Below are positions 60,750 to 64,000 of a DNA stretch of 64,000 nucleotides, in pieces (within the stretch, counting starts at the first letter, position 1; each line of letters starts with the position of its first letter). The DNA is taken from the NCBI GenBank assembly GCA_947500435.1, contig CANMRV010000004.1:558001-622000 (forward strand), read 5' to 3'. A model generated the notes under the pieces. The model worked only from the letters and a program-made list of their open reading frames with translations, ran no database searches and was not told the DNA's origin. Made by a program: the position numbers and the translations under genes. Origin of the DNA: an uncultured Flavobacteriaceae bacterium (GTDB lineage Bacteria > Bacteroidota > Bacteroidia > Flavobacteriales > Flavobacteriaceae).

Positions 60750-61535
60750 TTAGTGAGCAGTTTCCTGTAGAAATTCAGATGGTGTTTTACCCGTATATTT
60801 TTTAAAACTTCGTATGAAGTGTGATTGGTCTGAGAAGCCACTCTCATAACTAATGTCTAGAAGTTGCTCATAGTTCTCATTGGTCAATTGCTTTAGTGAA
60901 CTTTTGAACTGGATGATTTTGGCAAATTGTTTGGGAGTAAGCCCTACTTGGGCATTGAACTTTCGTTCGAAGGTACGTTCGGTCAAGAAAACTTTATCAC
61001 GGATTGCTTTTATGGAGAGCTGTCCACGGTTTGCTAATATTAAAGAAATGGCTTCTTGTATTTGGTCATCTTTTGGGATTTGGTGGTAGGCTATTAGTTC
61101 TTCCGTTAGTTTGGATAGAATTTCTACCCATTCTTCTAGAACTTCTGTAGCTTTTAACTTTTTGACAAAATCATGCACATTAATTTGTTCTAGCTGAAAG
61201 AGGTCATAACAATCATCATTCAATTCCTTGGGGTTTACATCTAGTAGATATTTAGATGCAAAAGGGTAGAGCTGAAGAACCACAAACTTAAAAGGACCTT
61301 TTATATCTAAGGATACTGGATGAAGTGTTTGTCCATATAAAAACAACTCAGACAACCTTTTGTTTTGAGGAAGCAAATAACAGCCACTTTTAGAAGTGTA
61401 ATACATAATTCCCGGATAGCCGTCTGCATAAAGAGGAATATTGGTATGAGAATTCACGGCATTCGTTTCCATGACCATAATCGTATTGACATAGGGTCTT
61501 AGGCTTTCAGGAGGCATGAATTCAGCTTCTCGCAT
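60750..61535 (-). CDS. AraC family transcription regulator
   Basis: A 261-residue regulator. The C-terminal 100 residues hold the two helix-turn-helix units: LSIKAIRDKVFLTERTFERKF and LLDISYESGFSDQSHFIRSF, ending KKYTGKTPSEFLQE. The N-terminal part (FMPPESLRPYVNTIMVME, PLYADGYPGIMYYTSKSG) is the DUF6597/AraC N-terminal sensor typical of Bacteroidetes. It is cytoplasmic. It lies upstream of the SDR gene and is divergent from the small basic protein gene at 61776, whose conserved leader fills the space between. It could regulate either. Confidence 0.92.
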   Translation of the reverse strand: MREAEFMPPESLRPYVNTIMVMETNAVNSHTNIPLYADGYPGIMYYTSKSGCYLLPQNKRLSELFLYGQTLHPVSLDIKGPFKFVVLQLYPFASKYLLDVNPKELNDDCYDLFQLEQINVHDFVKKLKATEVLEEWVEILSKLTEELIAYHQIPKDDQIQEAISLILANRGQLSIKAIRDKVFLTERTFERKFNAQVGLTPKQFAKIIQFKSSLKQLTNENYEQLLDISYESGFSDQSHFIRSFKKYTGKTPSEFLQETAH

Positions 61536-61595
61536 AGCCTAAAATTACAATTTCTGAGATTTCTGGTCTCAAAATCGGCATAAAAACCCCCGATT

Positions 61596-61714
61596 AAAAA
61601 CCACTTCAATCGGTAAGGTGTTTTGACCATTGAATTCACTTATCGAACATTTTCTACACTTTACCCTAATTTTTGTAAAGTACCGAAAAATAAGGCTTTT
61701 CAGCGATTGAAATC
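61596..61714 (+). promoter_or_regulatory. Conserved noncoding leader of the small exported basic protein, copy 2
   Basis: Counterpart of 46874-46991. It holds ATCGGTAAGGTG, TATCGAAC, TTTTCTACACTTTACCCTAA, TACCGAAAAATAAGG and CTTTTCAGCGATTGAA. GAAAA (61685-61689) can pair with TTTTC (61697-61701). The element ends 61 nt before the ATG at 61776. Its match to copy 1 is stronger than the match between the central coding parts of the two genes, so it is under selection as a regulatory unit. Confidence 0.6.
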
Positions 61715-61775
61715 TAGATGAAGCTTCAACCTGTCGTTATTTTGGTGTAACCCAAGTGATTATAAATACCTACTT

Positions 61776-62063
61776 ATGAAGTCTTTAATTACTCTTCTTT
61801 TTATCCTTACATCTACAGTATCTGCTTTAGCAAATACGAACGACCACGGTAAAGTATTGAACCCTAAAATCGAAAGTTATGTACAAACTGAATTTTCTAA
61901 AGTGGGCGATCTTTTGGATAGCAGCACTATTGTTGCTGCCGAGTTTAATGAAGTTAAGACAGCAACTGAAACTGAAGTTGCTCGTTTATACAAATTCAAA
62001 AACTCAAGAATAAAAAAGGCATTAGCTTTTAAAACGAAAAGAAACAGAGCCAAAACGGCATAA
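61776..62063 (+). CDS. Small exported protein with conserved basic C-terminus, paralogue 2
   Basis: The 95-residue precursor starts with a signal peptide (SLITLLFILTSTVSALA). The mature part has a neutral to acidic variable region (residues about 20-66, IESYVQTEFSKVGDLLDSS) and a basic 29-residue end, EVARLYKFKNSRIKKALAF then KTKRNRAKTA, that differs from the copy at 47041-47292 at only a few sites. Lys and Arg make up nearly half of the last 20 residues. No family name comes to mind. A 41-residue membrane protein gene starts 27 nt downstream and may be its partner. Confidence 0.8.
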   Translation: MKSLITLLFILTSTVSALANTNDHGKVLNPKIESYVQTEFSKVGDLLDSSTIVAAEFNEVKTATETEVARLYKFKNSRIKKALAFKTKRNRAKTA

Positions 62064-62090
62064 GACTTAACCCCAAATAAAATTTATACC

Positions 62091-62216
62091 ATGATTGTAT
62101 TAGCATCTTTAATTCCTGCAGTAGTTCTTACGACATTACTTTTTAGAATAAAAAAAGAAAATAAAATATTAGAACCGATTAAAGTAAAGGTTCAGAATGA
62201 TAGAAAACGATTTTAG
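62091..62216 (+). CDS. Small single-pass membrane protein, 41 residues
   Basis: An ATG at 62091 opens a 41-codon frame: IVLASLIPAVVLTTLLF is one hydrophobic helix, followed by a basic tail (RIKKENKILEPIKVKV and QNDRKRF). It begins 27 nt after the small basic protein stop and uses codons like neighbours. It may be cotranscribed. No homologue is known to me, and short length makes the call tentative. Confidence 0.5.
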   Translation: MIVLASLIPAVVLTTLLFRIKKENKILEPIKVKVQNDRKRF

Positions 62217-62252
62217 TCTTAACGATACAAAGTCCCCCTCTTAAGCCGTTTC

Positions 62253-62474
62253 TTAACGGTACGGCTTGAGAATTTTGTCACCTATCAATACCATATTAAT
62301 TAGTAAAGCATCAAACGATTCCTTGAGGGGAGGTTTGGTGCTTTTTTTGTTGGAAAAATCGAAATAACAACTAATTCCTTTCGGAACTGGACTAATGCTT
62401 TTCATAGGAGCAATTGTTAGTGGTTGGCTTTTTCTTTGCAACTCGCGCGGCATACTAATCTGAAACAAATCCAT
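62253..62474 (-). CDS. Doubtful small open frame
   Basis: A 73-codon frame from an ATG at 62474, 26 nt after the PhnB-like gene on the same strand. The product would be soluble (KGISCYFDFSNKKSTKPPLK in the middle) with no signal or motif. The codon choice is not unlike that of real genes here, but nothing else supports it. An imperfect hairpin AAGCCGT/ACGGCTT (62243-62267) surrounds the stop codon without a T-run. It may be real, a relic, or chance. Confidence 0.3.
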   Translation of the reverse strand: MDLFQISMPRELQRKSQPLTIAPMKSISPVPKGISCYFDFSNKKSTKPPLKESFDALLINMVLIGDKILKPYR

Positions 62475-62500
62475 ATATCTTCATTCATAAAAGATTTATT

Positions 62501-62926
62501 CTAATTTTCTGATGCTAAAGTTATTTTCCAACTTATGCCAAATTTATCAATGCATTGACCATAGTAAGCACCCCAGAATGTCAAACCTACTGGTACTTTT
62601 ATTTGACCATTTTGGGAAAGCTCGCCAAATAGCCGATCAACCTCTTCTTTGCTCTCGGTGTGAATGATAATAGAAAAAGTTTTATTCTTTACCATTTCCT
62701 CATATGCTAATGAGTGGTCTGAACCATTTAACATTGTCTCTTTGCTAAGAGCTAAGGAGACATGCATAATTTTTTCACCCGACTCTTGAAAAATATTTCT
62801 TTCAGGTTTCGGTACGTCTTTGTATTTACTAATATGACTGATTTCTTTACGAAAAACTGATTCATAAAAAGTAAATGCTTCTTGACAATTTCCATCAAAG
62901 TAGATATATGGATTTATTGTTATCAT
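62501..62926 (-). CDS. PhnB-like VOC family protein
   Basis: A 141-residue protein of the PhnB/3-demethylubiquinone methyltransferase-like branch of the VOC superfamily: INPYIYFDGNCQEAFTFYESVF (3-24), IMHVSLALSKETMLNGSD, FSIIIHTESKEEVDRLFGEL and the C-terminal GLTFWGAYYGQCIDKFGISW, which is diagnostic of this group. Function in bacteria is unknown; it is not the phosphonate C-P lyase. It is soluble and appears to be followed by a doubtful frame 62253-62474. Confidence 0.88.
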   Translation of the reverse strand: MITINPYIYFDGNCQEAFTFYESVFRKEISHISKYKDVPKPERNIFQESGEKIMHVSLALSKETMLNGSDHSLAYEEMVKNKTFSIIIHTESKEEVDRLFGELSQNGQIKVPVGLTFWGAYYGQCIDKFGISWKITLASEN

Positions 62927-62961
62927 TAATTTTTAATTATTTCTTTTGATTCTAAAGTTTA

Positions 62962-63069
62962 TCAATTAAGACCCAAGCCATATTTCATCAACTGGGCAGT
63001 CATCTCTTTTTTTATTTGTTCAGTTGTTTTAGCATCTGTGTATTTGTGCCTATTTCTTATAAAGTAGTA
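62962..63069 (-). pseudogene. Possible relic of a gene, C-terminal fragment only
   Basis: After the TAG at 63070-63072 an open frame without start codon runs 35 codons to a TGA at 62962: FIRNRHKYTDAKTTEQIKKE followed by MTAQLMKYGLGLN. It reads like the end of a helical protein, but no upstream part is present. It lies between the partial amidohydrolase stop and the PhnB-like gene start. Alternatively, chance or a very short peptide from an internal ATG. Confidence 0.3.
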
Positions 63070-63085
63070 CTAAGCTTTATTTAAG

Positions 63086-64000
63086 TTACTCTTTAACCCC
63101 AGGTTGTAAAATCTTATATCCAGTCTTCGCCTTCTCCGCAGCAACCATGTCTTTTACCTCTTTCAATAAAGCTTTTGAATCGTAGATGATTCCATCTTTG
63201 ATGGTATACTTAACACCGCCCTCACGAATAACTTCATTGTTTTCCGTGAGTTTTACAGCTCCCGTGCCGTATAGTACTTTTAAGTTTGCTAGAGGGTTGG
63301 CGTCAACCACTACAAAATCTGCCATTTTTCCAATGGATACCGAGCCTATCTTGTCATCCATGCCGAGTGCTTCAGCTCCGTTTAATGTTGCCGAACGGAT
63401 CACCTCCAAGGGGTGAAAACCTGCTTCACGCAGCAATTCCAATTCACGAATAAAGGCGAATCCATAGAGTTGGAATATGAATCCGGAATCAGAACCTGCG
63501 GTTACCCGACCTCCTCTGTTTTTATATTCATTGATAAATTTCATCCAAAGTTGAAAGTTTTCTCTCCAGGCAACTTCTTGTTCTGTGCCCCAATCATGCC
63601 AGTAACTTCCATGAGAAATTTTGCTGGGCTGGTAAAAATCCCATAAAGAAGGCAAGGTATATTCCTCATGCCATTCAGCGCGACGAGCACGCTGCAAATC
63701 TCGACTTGCTTCGTAGATATTAAAGGTTGGATCTAACGTGAAATCTAGATCTAATAATTCTGTCATCACGTTTTCCCAATGTTCGGAGTAGGGTTTGGCA
63801 GCTTGTGCCCAAAGTTTCCCAGCATTCTCAAAACGGTGTTGTTCGTTTTGGTAATTGTAATCTAACGGATAATCCTGTACTGTTCTATTATCAAAAAGTG
63901 CTTCTGGAAGTCCGTACCAATGCTCCATAGAGGTTAATCCCGCTCGGGCGGAATGCAAGACATTCCATCTAGCAACACTTAGTTGGGCATGGTGGCATGC
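63086..64000 (-). CDS. Amidohydrolase family protein (partial, N-terminus outside window)
   Basis: The frame is open to the right edge, so the visible 304 codons are the C-terminal part of a longer protein. Upstream of the internal TTG at 63958 the reading continues (HHAQLSVARWNVLHSARAGL), showing that the true start is outside. The amidohydrolase barrel includes TSMEHWYGLPEAL with a metal-ligand-type His, GGRVTAGSDSGFIFQLYGF with the catalytic Asp, and the closing DKIGSVSIGKMADFVVVDANPL. It belongs to the imidazolonepropionase-like exported enzymes of Bacteroidetes, the same superfamily as the C-terminal domain encoded at 5230-8607. Substrate is unknown. Confidence 0.85.
   Translation of the reverse strand, partial: ACHHAQLSVARWNVLHSARAGLTSMEHWYGLPEALFDNRTVQDYPLDYNYQNEQHRFENAGKLWAQAAKPYSEHWENVMTELLDLDFTLDPTFNIYEASRDLQRARRAEWHEEYTLPSLWDFYQPSKISHGSYWHDWGTEQEVAWRENFQLWMKFINEYKNRGGRVTAGSDSGFIFQLYGFAFIRELELLREAGFHPLEVIRSATLNGAEALGMDDKIGSVSIGKMADFVVVDANPLANLKVLYGTGAVKLTENNEVIREGGVKYTIKDGIIYDSKALLKEVKDMVAAEKAKTGYKILQPGVKE

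Noticed and set aside
62243..62267. Hairpin AAGCCGT/ACGGCTT as a terminator for the small membrane protein gene
   Set aside because: No T-run follows on either strand, so I do not call it a terminator.
1..64000. tRNA, rRNA, transposase, integrase or prophage genes
   Set aside because: Reading both strands I saw no tRNA-like cloverleaf or T-loop words in intergenic DNA and no protein with transposase or integrase motifs.

Overview
The window is a stretch of chromosome from a low-GC marine-type Bacteroidetes, most likely family Flavobacteriaceae. Supporting signs are families typical of that group (DUF5606, DUF5916, DUF3500, DUF2911, lipoproteins with thrombospondin type 3 repeats), short leaders with TAnnTTTG-type -7 boxes, the use of TTG and GTG starts, and many secreted lipoproteins ending their signal in S-C or A-C. 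There is no tRNA, rRNA, CRISPR array, transposase or integrase gene that I could see. Most of the window is ordinary core and accessory metabolism. It is broken by a few intergenic repeats and one small cassette-like insertion.

Layout. 1-2432: two LPS-core-type glycosyltransferases, the first a GT2-GT9 fusion running off the left edge. 2531-5128: housekeeping genes dapD, ruvX, def and a DUF5606 protein. 5230-11213: a beta-propeller/amidohydrolase fusion, a methyltransferase and a Tat-exported Gfo/Idh/MocA oxidoreductase. 11331-12538: two unrecognised genes bracketed by long imperfect palindromes with GTTGTACAAC cores. 12550-17861: a minus-strand run with GH20 hexosaminidase, SGNH hydrolase, alpha/beta hydrolase, aquaglyceroporin and serine hydrolase. 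18096-21389: DUF2853, a DUF5916 outer-membrane protein and a DUF1080 lipoprotein. 21392-30524: nine tightly spaced minus-strand genes that look like one catabolic operon of exported hydrolases plus cytoplasmic redox enzymes.

30630-37815: mazG, a MATE exporter, PAP2 phosphatase, GT39, a flippase-like membrane protein and a polyprenyl-phosphate glycosyltransferase. The last four form a convergent lipid-linked sugar transfer module. 37849-40438: meaB, DUF2911 and aldose epimerase. 40612-43178: overlapping sigma factor, anti-sigma-like protein and exported adhesin-like protein. 43179-51301: CBM9-like protein, msrA, a thrombospondin-repeat/malectin lipoprotein, an M23 peptidase, a small exported basic protein, a TesA-like esterase and an ABC exporter of the YbbA/YbbP type. 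51375-61535: peptidases, VOC and SRPBCC proteins, a phospholipase D-like lipoprotein, TPR protein, a VOC-YafY pair with a probable operator, lipoproteins of unknown function, an SDR and an AraC regulator. 61596-64000: a second small exported basic protein, a 41-residue membrane protein, a PhnB-like protein and a partial amidohydrolase.

The observations I rate highest are these. First, a two-member family of small exported proteins (47041-47292 and 61776-62063) has a nearly identical basic C-terminus, divergent middle parts, and a shared noncoding leader of about 118 nt in front of each gene. Second, the palindrome-bracketed two-gene cassette at 11331-12538 resembles integron attC architecture but has a non-canonical GTTRTAC core. 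Smaller leads are a D-aminoacylase-like protein lacking its usual metal ligands, an FAD/NAD oxidoreductase fused to DUF2855, and a three-copy intergenic repeat.
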